Shown here: piece after piece, positions 46,101 through 57,773 of the stretch | Position numbering within the stretch: the stretch's first letter is position 1 | Layout of the letters: every line of letters starts with the position of its first letter | NCBI RefSeq assembly: GCF_001949145.1 | Contig: NW_019091360.1 | Span: 1,775,231 to 1,835,230, forward strand | Direction: 5' to 3' | Length of the DNA: 60,000 nucleotides | From: Acanthaster planci | Lineage: Eukaryota; Echinodermata; Asteroidea; Valvatida; Acanthasteridae | The notes under the pieces: model-generated | The model's database searches: none | The model's input: the letters and a program-made list of their open reading frames with translations, nothing else | Told to the model about the DNA's origin: nothing | Program-made: the position numbers and the translations under genes

Positions 46101-47462
46101 TGTCGCAGCTTCTATTGCCAACGCGAGAGCCAACTCATGTACCACCTCCTGAAAGTCCACCAGACTACCACCATCAGCGAGATCTCCCCGTACCTGAACC
46201 CTACGTACCTCCCTGATTACCTCCCTGCCATGGCTGAGTTTGCCTGCCGTCAGACCGGTGACCAAGGACTAGCCATCAGTAATGCTTCCACCCAGCAACA
46301 ACCAACGGAACCCTTACTGAACCAGCCACAGCAGAGCAGACGCTACGCTGCAGCCCAGCAGAAGGCTGTGCTGCAGATCAGCCCAACCCCTTGTAAGCTG
46401 ATACGATCCACCACCAACAGTTTTCCCACGATCGGCAGCAGCGTGGTGACGCCCACAGTAGTGGCGAGCACGTTCCAGCCTATCCAGGCGGGCAGGAGAA
46501 ACTCAAGCGGAGCCTCCCAGTATCAACGGCCGCATCCGCAGACTACGAGGCAGGCGAGCCTGAATGATCTGTCCGAGCACAGTCTCCTTGCCAGCAGCTC
46601 TCTCATCACCCCGCTGGACGGCGGGCCTGAGGTCATCGAAATAATCGAAAATGACGACGAGAGTGGCCTGACCGAGGAAAAGCCGGATGGACAAAGCAAC
46701 AATGGCCTCTATTGCTGCAGTCACTGCCTGTTGACGTTTACAGATGAAAATGGTCTCATTAACCATGTCCTTACCATTCACCCTGAGACCACGTCCCTTG
46801 AGCAGAGGGAAACCACCGAGGAAGGCATTCACCAGCAAGGCATTACACACCAAGACAGCATCACCAGCTCCAGCAGTTTTGTCGTCACGTATCCAACAAA
46901 CCAGTCGGCAATGACTGAGGCTTCCCCAGTCTCTGTACCAATCTCACACAGTGACTTTGCAGTACCTCCGGTCGTGAAGCAAGAAGAGTCGCCGGGCTCC
47001 CAGCTTTGCCCGGAAGTCTGGCCGTCAGTTTCGCACATTGACGACAGGGTTCCGAGTGACACTCGGCGGCAAGAGCGGCTCAGCTCCGAGACGATCTCAG
47101 AGAGCGCATTTGCAAACGTCCAAATCCAGCGAAGTGCCAGCAGATCGAGTCAGGACGGCAGCCTGGGGCAGCCCGTTTCAGCCAGGGAGGGTACCCCCCT
47201 GCTCAGCATGCCTTCACCCACCACAACACACAGCAACAGGGTCACAGTGTCGACCCAGACCGTTCCATCCTCAGCAGAGAGGGGTGAAGCAAACCCGAGC
47301 AAATTCCGCTGTGTCCATTGCAACATCGTTTTCCCGGATAATGTGCTGTTCACCATCCACAGAGGCGCTCATGGATTCCGTTCACCGTTTGAATGTAACT
47401 TCTGTGGCAAGGATTGTGGTAACAAGCATGAATTTGCATCTCATTTGCATAATTGTTCTTGA
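42852..47462 (+). CDS. Ikaros-family-like C2H2 zinc-finger transcription factor (5' end missing)
   Basis: Three exons (42852-43115, 45072-45159, 46062-47462) join in phase to about 583 residues ending at TGA. Fingers by position: ZF1 42970-43038 (C-x4-C), ZF2 43060 to 45081 across the intron, ZF3 45103 to 46070 across the next intron, ZF4 46092-46160, ZF5 46716-46781, ZF6 47310-47372, ZF7 47394-47456. The ZF1-ZF2 linker is HSQEKPFKC and the ZF2-ZF3 boundary ends RPHKC; the Ikaros equivalents are HSGEKPFKC and GKPHKC. The C-terminal pair contains HGFRSPFECNFCG and HEFASH, very close to the Ikaros dimerisation fingers and closer than Hunchback or TRPS1. Known family members bind DNA through N-terminal fingers, dimerise through the last two and recruit chromatin complexes. 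No in-frame ATG exists upstream of ZF1, so a 5' exon is missing. Odd points are the extra ZF5 and a Cys as the last ligand of ZF7. Confidence 0.88.
43138..43626. mobile_element. TAGGGCTG-type MITE, copy 2 (intronic)
   Basis: 489 bp from TAGCCCTGAGTCAATTCG to CACAGCCCTA, with GAATATTCGG-rich ends. The body matches copy 1 at 16628-17044 (CCTCCATAGTGC, TGAATTTTGCATTC). The left terminus has GG changed to CC compared with copy 1. Confidence 0.75.
44268..44435. mobile_element. TAGGGCTG-type MITE, copy 3 (partial, inverted)
   Basis: It starts TAGGGCTGTGCTGAATAT and contains GCACTATGGAGGCATGTTTC, the complement of the body of copies 1 and 2. Similarity fades near 44435, so the far end is lost or replaced. 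Confidence 0.65.
45072..45159 (+). CDS. Ikaros-like gene, middle exon (end of ZF2, most of ZF3)
   Basis: An 88-base exon between TTTTAAACTGACAG and CAG|GTATGA. It completes the split Gln codon, then reads RMHTFQRPHKCHYCAYSC and QSTTLRQHVQ. It supplies the second His of ZF2 and the Cys pair and first His of ZF3. Both phases match the neighbours, and the finger spacing is correct only in the joined frame. Confidence 0.9.
45160..46061 (+). other. Intron of the Ikaros-like gene
   Basis: A 902-base intron splitting ZF3 between its His ligands. No repeat or extra exon recognised; the minus-strand frames here oppose GC-rich pyrimidine tracts and are not convincing. Confidence 0.75.
46062..47462 (+). 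CDS. Ikaros-like gene, terminal exon (ZF4 to ZF7, stop)
   Basis: The acceptor CTGGCCGCTATTCGCAG precedes 46062, and 466 codons run to TGA at 47460-47462. The first residues (IKHKERC) finish ZF3; HKERC also follows the last N-terminal finger in Ikaros. ZF4 is followed by a linker of about 185 residues rich in Gln, Ser and Thr (AAAQQKAVLQISPTP) and an acidic patch (EIIENDDESG), then ZF5. A second disordered stretch has a VKQE sumoylation-type motif (46974-46985), before the ZF6-ZF7 pair at the extreme C terminus, the usual place in Ikaros proteins. The whole exon is GC-rich relative to the window. Confidence 0.93.
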   Translation: MKHKERCQYRCFQCRSFYCQRESQLMYHLLKVHQTTTISEISPYLNPTYLPDYLPAMAEFACRQTGDQGLAISNASTQQQPTEPLLNQPQQSRRYAAAQQKAVLQISPTPCKLIRSTTNSFPTIGSSVVTPTVVASTFQPIQAGRRNSSGASQYQRPHPQTTRQASLNDLSEHSLLASSSLITPLDGGPEVIEIIENDDESGLTEEKPDGQSNNGLYCCSHCLLTFTDENGLINHVLTIHPETTSLEQRETTEEGIHQQGITHQDSITSSSSFVVTYPTNQSAMTEASPVSVPISHSDFAVPPVVKQEESPGSQLCPEVWPSVSHIDDRVPSDTRRQERLSSETISESAFANVQIQRSASRSSQDGSLGQPVSAREGTPLLSMPSPTTTHSNRVTVSTQTVPSSAERGEANPSKFRCVHCNIVFPDNVLFTIHRGAHGFRSPFECNFCGKDCGNKHEFASHLHNCS

Positions 47463-47531
47463 TAGCTGACAGGCTCTTTGAATTGATATCTTCAGCAAAC
47501 TGTTATTGCAGTCAATCTTAATCTTGTTAAA

Positions 47532-47537
47532 ATTAAA
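47532..47537 (+). promoter_or_regulatory. Possible polyadenylation signal of the Ikaros-like gene
   Basis: ATTAAA lies 70 bases after the stop codon. A canonical AATAAA occurs later at 48406-48411 and could be used instead or as well. Confidence 0.35.
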
Positions 47538-48591
47538 CATTTTATCAACCATAAATCTTATGTACAGTTTTGCACCCATTTATTGGCCCCACCCCGAAAA
47601 AATGAGATCTTGCAAGAGGTCCATATTACTTGCAGAAAATTATTGAAGAATTTAACATTTTTATAATGCCATCACTTGACGCTTTTCAGTGTCAAATATA
47701 TTTAGTATGTAAGTCGGCAAATGTCGGCAAATTCCTATTTTCTAATATCTTTAACCCAAGCACATAGTTTGGATCCGTGGAGTAATGTGAACTTAAACTT
47801 ATCATAATTATTTCTGAATCAACAAGTAATATGCCATTTCTGTAAATGCATGCCAGTAAATTCAGTTTCAATTTTTATCTGTATACTTTATATGAACAAG
47901 TTTAACAACTGTACATTGCATGCAGTGCACGTTTTAAATATTTCACAAGTACGACCAGGCTTTAACAGGACTGGATATACCTTCCAAAACTATTGCATTG
48001 CCAAAAGGAAAGACTGAAGCTTGATAACTTTTTAATTTTTTAAGGGAAGTAAAAAAAGAAATGTTCTGTGGTAATAATGTGACACCAAACAGCCAAAGCA
48101 ATTTTGTAGTAATTTTTAGAAACTTTTGAAGAATGTTTTTGATATATTTTCTCTGCCTGGTCTGATTTGTAATTGAAGGCATATGAGTCAGATCAATTGC
48201 ATTACCCAAGGAATTTGCCTGACAACTATTAATACCTAGAGATTTTACCTGGTAATATGTTTTTTCTAATTGAGCCAAAGTAAAGAATGCACTGGTCAGA
48301 GATCTCTCTTGTAACCAAAGAAATACATGTTTTCCCTGCGTTGCTCAGGCAACATCTTCATTAGATTTGGAGTTCATTTTCCTCAGACATACTTAAAAAA
48401 CATGAAATAAAAAGCAACTTGTATGTTGGTCTTAAGCCTGCTGCCAACTGCAAATTCCCAGTGGAAAATGTCAGCAGTTTGTTTTGACTGTAAATGGCTT
48501 TCAGTGGTCCAAGGAAAGATCACATTAAATTTTCATTTCCTTTTTCCTAGAATACCGCTGTCGATTTGCATTAATTTTCCCCAAAGTTGAA

Positions 48592-48791
48592 TAAGCCACT
48601 TGTGAGTTAAATTTGAACAAAATCTGGTACACTGTGTTACCTGATTGCACAGAAACATAACAATTTGAATTCCCCAGACTAAGACACTGTTACTATACCT
48701 CATGATTCGGGGCAAGCTTATGTTTTGTTTTTATGAATTTAAAGAACTCAGTGTACCACATTTTATTCAAATTTAACTAGCAAATGGCTTA
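48592..48791. mobile_element. MITE with about 43-bp terminal inverted repeats, short copy
   Basis: 200 bp from TAAGCCACTTGTGAGTTAAA to its complement, ending CTAGCAAATGGCTTA. The arms also share CTGGTACACTG / CAGTGTACCACA. The body is near-identical in part to the copy at 57870-58220 (CAATTTGAATTCCCCAGACT). Confidence 0.85.
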
Positions 48792-50008
48792 TTTGGCCCG
48801 TGTACCGATGACCTCACACTTTGTTTACTTGTACGCTTTTCCTATGGAACTTAAAATTTGCCACCCTTACCTGGCTTCCATGAAGAGGCCCATGTGTAAA
48901 TAAAGGGTGACATTATCAGTATGGAGGCCAGTGCATTTATGCATTTTGTGTGCACGCTGTGGATGTATATGCCCGCATTTTTGATTCTGTCACTTTGTGT
49001 ATTGTGGTAACTATGAAGTGCCTGAATGTTTGCCTCAGGCACTGGGCAATGCATAGGACTCTAATTGGGGGGGGGGCTTTTTTCACACATTATACCTATG
49101 GAGCCAAGTCGTCATGACCTGCATCAAGGAGGGTAGTTACATTGTTGTGTGGGAGGTTTGGGAGTGTTGTGGAGAAACAATAATGCAAAAAGGACCAAAA
49201 GAAAATTAAAATGTACGGAAGAGGAATGCATGCTACAAAAGAAAATGAATAAAATGCCAACCATGGAGCATTTTCTGTGCTTTATTCCCATGCTGTGACA
49301 TAACAGTATACACCGTATTTTTGTGTTCAATTTGTGCTAAAAGTAGCAGTGGGGCACTTGCATCGTGTGGGTAAGCTATTAATGCTGAAGATCTTTGCCA
49401 GCCATGTTTAATTCATTATTTTTTACTCAACTTGGGCGGACATGAAAACGGGGATGAAAACAGGTGCAAAACAAACTCTGATTATGTCATCCAGTCTAAT
49501 AACTTTATTTTAGGTATTCTTTTTGTAGCTGATGAGAGATACTTCTGGAAATAAATTTCCATGAGGTTGTGAACGATCAACAAATGATGGTCAAGAAATT
49601 GTATGTAATGTAGCCTTTTTGCATGATTAAACATTATATTGTGAAGTTGCAAGGCCTTAAAACAACAGATGAGTGTTCTTGTGTCCAGGTGTGCCATACA
49701 AAGTGCAGACCTCTGCACTAAAGATGTCCACATAATGCAGGGTAAGATAGCATTGTGTGGACTTGCACACGTCCACACAATGTTTCCCCTTTCTGAAAAA
49801 CAGTTTCAGAGGAATTTTTGGGTCAAGGTTATCTGTGGCAAAATGAAGAGGAACAGTCCAGCTTGGAAGGAGTTATCCTTGTGGGAGAAAAAGGAGCATT
49901 TTCCTTAACCACAGGAGAACAACGGAATGTCCACACTCGTATGTAAAATGTGTATGTGAGTGTTTGTTTTTTGAGGGTGTTGTTTATTTTTGTTTGGGTT
50001 TATTTTTA

Positions 50009-50110
50009 AGTTATTTCATCATGTCATTTTTTGGTGTTATTTCATCATGCCTTTTTTTGGTGGTGTTTCACATGTCATCTTTTGGTGTTATTTCATCATG
50101 TCATTTTTTC
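50009..50110. repeat. Degenerate 26-bp tandem repeat, about 4 copies
   Basis: Head-to-tail copies of TTATTTCATCATGTCATTTT followed by TTGGTG; the third copy is shortened. Confidence 0.8.
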
Positions 50111-53100
50111 ATCATAACGTTCCCTACTGAGGTACTTTAAAAGGGGCTGATATCTTGAGCACGTGGAAACTTGAAGGTTAAATCATTTCCTGGGACTGTT
50201 ACAACTGTTTGGAGAAAATAACTTCCTCAATTAACAGAGAAGACGAGAGACTTTCTGCAGTTTTATGACCGCGGGAAATGACGGCGATATCAGGGCCTTG
50301 ATGAAGACGGATATGGACTAACATTTGTTCTCAACACGCCAGAATCCGGATGTTTCCACCTTGAACATTTTTCCTGTTGGGAGAAGCGGGAACAAGCATG
50401 TCCTCTGCATCCTATACGCAGATTTTTTCTCGTTTATGTTTCGACACCTGAAAAAAGATTTCTGTTTACTTAGCCGTCTACATGTACATGTACAATCCAA
50501 CGTACCTATTTCAAAAAGTTCCCCAGAAATAATACAGAATACGTCAAAAGAGGGCGCTAGTGTTAGACGGGCTTCCAAACCTGCGGCGCGAAAGTATATA
50601 TCGAACAGAAAGGAACGCAAAGCTAAGTAAATCAAAGAGACAGGTAGGCCTATGCTAAGATTGAATAAAGAATAATTGAAGAAATCGGCATACTTACTGT
50701 AGAGTAGGCCTACCACATATTTAGATAAATGCGCCTTCTCTGTTTTCCCTGTCAACAGGGGTCTCTGTATTTTGTTAACCAACATGAGTCATGACCATAC
50801 CATGCATGATGACCAAGCCCAACTTGACGGTGGGGGGAACCCGTCTGTCAAAATTGAGGGGGGGGTCTAAGTCATCCCCACCCAAGGAACTGTATCCTAG
50901 AGTAAAAGGATGTGATTTTACTCCAGGGTGACGCTTTTAATGGCCTGAAAATGTTGCTATGTTTGAATTTTGATCCTGTTTACATCCTACATGATGGACA
51001 TTGGAGGTAGGGAGGGGCATGAGGGGGTCCCTGACTTCTTACAATTCTTAGGTGCTGAGTTGGTTTCGTCAGGTCCTGGTGTGCTGACCGTGGCATGAAT
51101 TTTGGGAGGTGGAAAGAGTGAAGAAAAATAACACACGGAAATACACATGGAAAGGACAAACGGGGTTGAAATTCACCAATTTTCAGCACTGGAAATACAC
51201 TGTGAATGTACAGTATGTGTAATTTTTTAAAAAGGCGGTGCTTAACATCCCAACCACATGCAAGGATCATTCAATTTATAAAGGGGCTGCCCTTTTTTTA
51301 TCAGGTTTGATAGTGAGTTTCAACCCTAAATGTAGCTGAGTATTTTGGACCATCTCACATCTGGGGGGGGGGGATCCTCCCAAGAATGTGTCAGTACGTG
51401 CCTGATTTTTTCTAAAAATTATCGTTCATGTAAAAATGCTCCTTGTCAGTGAGTTTCAACTTAATATAATGTATGGTTTAGTGTTATGATTATGTGAAGT
51501 TGAAGGTCACACACCTGCTGGTCTGCATGCATGGAACACAGCGCTGGAGATTTACATTGTTGGCTGTCCTGTCTTTGAAAAATGGGCACTGCACAAGAAC
51601 AGTCCATTTGATTTTGAAAACATTTGCATCAAAATGACGGCAACAAGTTACTAAAAAAATTCTTAAGGGTTCAGCACTGCAGTGGTATTGGAAAAAATGT
51701 TTTGGATGTGGATCCTCATCCCACCTGGGCCGTTCAGGGTTAAACACATTTGATAGAGCAAAGATGATTTGGCAGAGCCGAACAAAACTAAAATAATTTA
51801 CCTTTCAAATTTTGTTTTTTTCTCATTGTACTGACAAAATGACAATTTCTGACTTGATCACTCAATCATGATGGGTCGTAATGCTTTATTCAACCCGAAT
51901 CTTAAATTAATCATGTTAAAATTAAACTTTTCTTGTTAGAATAATTGGCTTAGAAGATCTGAATGTTTGCACTACACCTTATTTTAATGCCAATAACTTT
52001 AACAAATTGAAAAAAAAGAGTTCACAAATAGGTTTTTCTTGCAAAAATATCCCAAAATGTCAAGGGTGGATCTTGGTAGATTTTGTCAACTTGTGGTGAA
52101 AGTTAGGAGAATTTTGTCAGTTTAGAGCTTCACCATATTGACGACCCTCCAAAAATCATTGTTATTTTCACTACAGAATATGAAACTTAAATCAACATTT
52201 CTTGGTCCTTCAGCCAGATATTTTCCAATCAGTCAAAGAATTGAACAGCTCAAAATCTCATGTTTAAAAGTTGTTTGCTTTTCTTCTGAAGAAGCATGTA
52301 TGTATTATTTTGATATTCTCTCAAAAGATAATAGATCTGGTGATCTGAAATGGTAAGTGTGACTTATTTGTACATAAATTAGGATTGTATCTCTTTTGGC
52401 CTACCTAAAATAAAAATCATCAACCACAGATCTGTATCCACATATTATGTTCGTGTTTTTATGGAATTCGTCATTTTGTTTAAGTTAATTTGACTTTGTG
52501 TCATAGTAGTGTGAGTTTTTGAATTGTCTTCAATCTGTTGCTTAATTTTTTATTTTTATCTCTTAAAGTTTGGTGACTTGGGCTGGAAAAAGCTTATCAG
52601 AAAATCATGTCATCTGTGCGTAATTTTAAAAGGGCCACAAGTGAAATTTTCAGTCATTTTCAGCTTGTCATCCCACTGTGTTGAATTTATGGAACCATGC
52701 ATTTCAAGTATTTTACTGGAGCTCTTTAAATTGCACTTTTGTGTTTTATCATATTCAAATTTTTGTTTAGCTGTTTTTAATCTGTAGGCCTACTTTAGAG
52801 CCTGTTTTGTTTTTCTGCAAATGCCAATTTGCATCTTCATGAGCAAAACTGTGATGTTATCCCGGGCACTGAACTTCAACATTACATTGATTTATAGGCT
52901 GCACTAAACTGCTGGAATTTTCAAATATTTTGCTGGCTTAGCTGAATTTCCATTTCTTTGGCATTTTAGTTCTGTTATTTGGCAATAAGCGAGTGAGCGC
53001 CATTTTCTCAGAAACGTTTTCAAAGAACACATTTTTGGGTTCAACAAACATGAAGATGTAAACTGAGCAGTGTCTTCTCTTATTTGCATCACAGCAATAG

Positions 53101-53461
53101 CGCCCCCACTCGTCCAGAAAAGCGTGGACAACTCCAGATTTTAAAACATTCCACTTTTCGCATAGTGAAGACGAGTACCAAGAGAAGTCTATTAAGACTG
53201 ATCAGTGAGCGTGCGCTGGAAAAAAGTCTGATGGATCCTTTGATGAATAATGAATGAACCAAACGTTTATCATCTGCAGTCGTAAAAATGGTGCTCTGCC
53301 GATGTGAGGGTGCATTCCACGAAATCGGTAGATTCCCCTGCGGCGATCGCGAGCTCATAAATGTTCTTAGCCCCACAAATAGGGCTGTACTAGTGGCTCG
53401 CTTTTACAATCTGTCTCTTATCTGTCGCCACCACAGCCCTACTTCAAGGCATGTCTTAAAT

Positions 53462-55286
53462 TAGCCCAGGTTGGACTTTGTCTTCATTTCATTACGACTG
53501 ACGTCCAGAGTATAAAAGTTGTGTACAAAACGACCACAAAATTGGTTCTAATTTTTATTGATTTACCTTGTTGAAGAAACTAATTTTTCACGTTTACAAG
53601 TTCTTCATGGCCTTATCTATCTGTCTGGGGGGTTAAGAATTTCAGAACAAACCATGGACTGCAAAATTGAGGAAAATAAGTGAGAGACAACGTTATTTTT
53701 GTAGACGTAATTCATCCGTTTTCGAGTTGTAAAGTGCCCGAAGGTGAGTGGAATCCGAGCTGCGTGCACGCACTACGCGTGTGCGATTTCCAGTGACGGT
53801 CTGTTGCACGCCTGCATGCTCCACGGAGGCCGTGACTGGTACCCGGCTTTAACCCGCCTGCCGTCGATCCGATATAAAAAATGCAGTTGTTTTTGTCGGA
53901 TCGGGGGCCTTAGACTGACCAATTAACCCACTATTGGTTACCCCTAAAATGTTCATATTTTGTTCTGCTTTACATTTCGGTTTACAAACATAATTTTGCG
54001 ACACAAGCCGCTATTTTATAAGAATAACCTCGGTTAGCGTAGAAGGCTTTGTATGTGCAGGGTTCTTGTAGTTTACGGCAAGAAGTTCATCAACGATCTC
54101 TCTTTGAAGTGTTTAATTTATGTGTTTAATTTGCTCGTTTGTCGGTTAAAGATGTATAAATACACAACATTGTAGAGATCCGATTTTTATTAAAATGAAA
54201 CTGTAACTTATCTTGATAATTGAAGAATAAAAAGAGGATTACATTGCGGGCATGATGATCGTGATGAACAGGCGAGAGCGATGCTACACTGATCGGGAAC
54301 TCAGTATGCAGAGGTAGCTCTGACGCGCGCACGTGAATTGGTAACTTTAGCATTAACGAGTTGGATTTTAGAACAATGGACAGATAGCTAGACTGTGTCG
54401 AGAGATCAAGATTGTTAATCGCCGTGTTTGACTCTCATATTAGTCTAGTTTATTAAAAAAAATTACCTAGCCAGCGCTTTCTGGAAAAGCTCTCCATCTC
54501 TAAAAATAATGTATTCGGTATAACTTTTTAAATGGAACAAATCAACAGATATTAGTAAATTGCTAGCAACAGAAATGTGCCAAAGCCTTGCTGGATAATA
54601 CCCTCTCCCCTCGACACGGAACTGCCGGGTCCCTGAACTTCTACAGAAGTTTGTGGACACCTTTTGTCTGTCTATTTTAAGTCCACCACACATAATACAT
54701 GCTCAGAAATGGCCAGGATTTGTACAAATCGTGAAGGTTAACTTTCCCGTACTGGCCGTAGTAGACTCGGCTTGCGTGCAGGTAACTATATAGGCCAACT
54801 GTCACCAACGCACGCCACAGCCTTGCACCCTGCCCGATGTAGTGTGTAGTACTCGTCATGGAGATCAATGGTATTCGTGGCTGAAAACCACCGTGCCGTT
54901 GTGCTGTTAACGTTTTTGAAACCAGTGGATTCATTTCAACTTCAGTTTCGCTGGTTCCAGTAAGAGCATAGTTTGGATGTGCGTACGCAGCTCGGAATCT
55001 CGTACGTCGAATGGTCGCGCGCGCACACTGTACGAACTACATTGTAGAACGGCTGAAAACAGTCTACAACAATGGCAAGAATTAACGTTACGTCCGACTT
55101 TATTTTCCCGCTTTTGTCTTTGGTGGTAATGTGTCGAATTTCTTAACCCACCAAAGTGGAGATAAGGACGCATAGGAGTTAAAGGCGTGAAATTAGCTCC
55201 TTGGAAAAGGTAGAAGTGTTCATACCATTTATACGCTGGACTCCCTCCGTAACGTAGTACGGTCAGGGAGTCCACCTGAGCTAGTT
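53462..55286. mobile_element. 1.8-kb insertion nested in the foldback left arm
   Basis: The uninterrupted right arm reads straight through the point where the left arm is split, so these about 1.82 kb are extra. TTAAAT occurs at both edges (53456-53461 and 55287-55292), as for a target duplication. The ends are imperfect inverted repeats: TAGCCCAGGTTGGACT on the left and the complement of TAGCTCAGGTGGACT on the right. No transposase recognised. Confidence 0.6.
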
Positions 55287-55816
55287 TTAAATGACTGAAA
55301 TCCAAACTGCGGGATTGTCACAAACTTTGAATCCTAATATCTTCCGAAATGAGAGTGACTCGACAATTTTACTTACACCGGCGTATTTTTTAGAGTTTGC
55401 ATTTTTATTTTAACCCCCTAAAGCTTTCCAAAACCGATGTATGGCGCCTTGAAAAAAAAACCAGCCTGTAGTATTACAGTGCTGACCACGGGCGGCGCCA
55501 TTTTGAAAAACGAAGGCAGCACTTCTTGCGTCGGATTTCAAGGCACCCGGTAGGCGCTCTGGGAACGTTGTACCATACAAAACTGGTTCCCTGTCATACC
55601 TGTCATACCTTTCGTGACAGACGAACAAGGAACCGGTGAAATTAAATTTGAATAACATTAATATGCATGTACTGTATCACGCTCCACGGCCACACACACA
55701 TATGCAGCAAGGTATGACACGGAGAGAACCCCCCCCCGCTTTGTGTTGGTCATTGTCTCGCAGGAATCTGGGGAATTCCTTTCAGACATCTTGGGGGGGG
55801 ATGTGTTAAGTAACAA

Positions 55817-55921
55817 NNNNNNNNNNNNNNNNNNNNNNNNNNNNNNNNNNNNNNNNNNNNNNNNNNNNNNNNNNNNNNNNNNNNNNNNNNNNNNNNNNNN
55901 NNNNNNNNNNNNNNNNNNNNN
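55817..55921. other. Assembly gap (105 Ns)
   Basis: A run of N at the centre of the foldback structure. The real length and content are unknown; translated frames through it are meaningless. Confidence 0.99.
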
Positions 55922-57773
55922 ATTTCTTGCTGGGTATAGGACCTTACACTTGCAAAGTCCGCGCGCCACTTATTACTAAGCAATACTGTGACAACATGAA
56001 TTATGCATCTCGGCACCTGTCGGCTGCCCTGACTTCCGACGAACGAAGTGCTGCCTTCATTTTTCAAAATGGCACCGCCCGTGGTCAGCATGTGATACTG
56101 CAGGCCGGGTTTTTCAAGGCGCCATACATCGGAAAATTTACGATTCTTGAAAGCTTTAGGGTGCTCGTATGAAAGTTGAAACTCTGAGGAATACGCCAGT
56201 GTAAGTAAAATTGTCGAGTCATTCTCATTTCAGAAGAAATTAGGATTCAAAGTTTGTGACAATCCTGCAGTTTGGATTTCAGGCATTTAAGTCATGCCTT
56301 GAAGTAGGGCTGTGGTGGCGACAGATAAGAGGCAGATTGTGAATAAGAGAGCCACTATAGCCCTGTTTGTGGTGCTAAAATGTTCTGTGATCCCTCGATT
56401 TATTTACAAGAGGTACCACAGTCGAGACTGATTGTGGAAATATTTCTACAAATGAAGGATTTGAAACTCGTGGCTTCCAACTCGGGATGTTTCGTTCACA
56501 AAATCCTCTCGGGACTGATTTGCATATAGAGGCAGGGACTCTCGTGGGTGAGGATAGATGGAAAAGAAAAGGACGTAGCTAACTCTAGTGAATTTGAAAA
56601 GAAAATCGTCAAACCGGTCATAATCTGGAGTTTTCAGTGAAACTTGCATTGTTAACGTCGGAGCTACTTTTGTTCGTTATCTATGGGCGCATTAATTTAT
56701 GACTTTGTCTTAGTGAAGCGCAACCGTTAATCTCTGTACTTATGCCCATCCGATCACAGGAGGGCGCTGTTACTAAGGCTTCTGCGTGGTGCACATCCAG
56801 TAAGTATGCAGAAAACTGCTTCCGCCGGCCAAATCACAATTTGTAATTCATTCAAGTTCTCTACGAAACAGAGCATTTTGTGGCCCATGAACCTTAAGAC
56901 TTGTAGAAAAGACAGGTTTGGGCGAGCAAAAAAAAGTAGCTTGTGTTTTAGTGAGATTTGGAAGGAATCGGTGCCTGAAAACGGTATATTTTCGAGAAGT
57001 GTTAACAATCGATTTTTCAAAATGGCGAGGGGCTTCACGACTGCATATATTTTCTGTAGAGAAAGAATCTTCAAAAGTCATCGGTTAATAAATGGACATT
57101 CGAAAAGACAATGAACAGTCATATAAATGGGCTTTAGTTTGATGTGTGTGTCGAATGCCTGAGAAAGTTGTGAGTTTTTCCCCCTGGTTTTTGAAGTTGA
57201 TCTTTTTATCACTGTCGGCTATGGCAGTTTATTTACCAGCTTGCCCCCTCCTGAATCTAGTTTAACGAACCTTCGTTGGCCACTCACACCGAGTGTGTGT
57301 ACGCACGCTACATTCACAATTACTGTTTTCCAAATTTCCTTGTTAATGTTCAGCACTGATTCAATCCCTGTTTTTTTTCCGCAATCAGTCAGAACATTAA
57401 CAGAGAGACTCGGAACCAGTCTATTGGGACCAAAGGTGGTGTTCGCTCTTTGCACGTTGCCGCCATAGGCAACTTTACGCAATAAATGTACCCGGTTCAG
57501 TGATTCCTGTGTATGTTGCTTGGTAATTTTGCGCGTGCTGTGTTAGTTCTTATACCATGCGATTGGACAAAGTGATTCTGACGCGTTGTACAAGCTGCAT
57601 GGTGTTGCTGCTCGATTCTTCGGTTCATAGCTCTGTATGAGACAAAACCAGAAGACTATGAAGCCAAATCGAGTATCAGTCTGCGAAATACTCGCTTGCA
57701 TACAAGAGCCTACGATAAACGAGTATATCTGGTAACAAGTAATGAAATGCACCCTCTAAACTGGCAGCAGAGG

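Larger units (their letters stand above)
53352..56395. mobile_element. Large foldback (inverted-repeat) element, left arm interrupted
   Basis: The right arm (about 55995-56395) is the complement of two left segments: 55293-55560 and 53352-53461. Shared blocks include CTTCAAGGCATG, GACTCGACAATTTTACTTAC, CTTACACYGGCGTAT and GGCGCCAT. TAGGGCTGT/ACAGCCCTA inverted pairs lie inside both outer arms. The centre contains the assembly gap, so the loop length is unknown. Confidence 0.7.

Noticed and set aside
46503-46853. 116-codon minus-strand frame opposite the zinc-finger exon
   Set aside because: Shadow of the real GC-rich plus-strand exon.
47038-47469. 143-codon plus-strand frame overlapping the zinc-finger exon
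   Set aside because: Off-frame reading of the same exon. Finger ligands appear only in the annotated frame.
50318-50785. 155-codon minus-strand frame
   Set aside because: No recognisable domain or initiation and splice context. It includes TACATGTA-type sequence and opposes another frame of similar quality.
55658-56091. Frames crossing the assembly gap
   Set aside because: The N run makes any translation across 55817-55921 meaningless, and the flanks are foldback-repeat arms.
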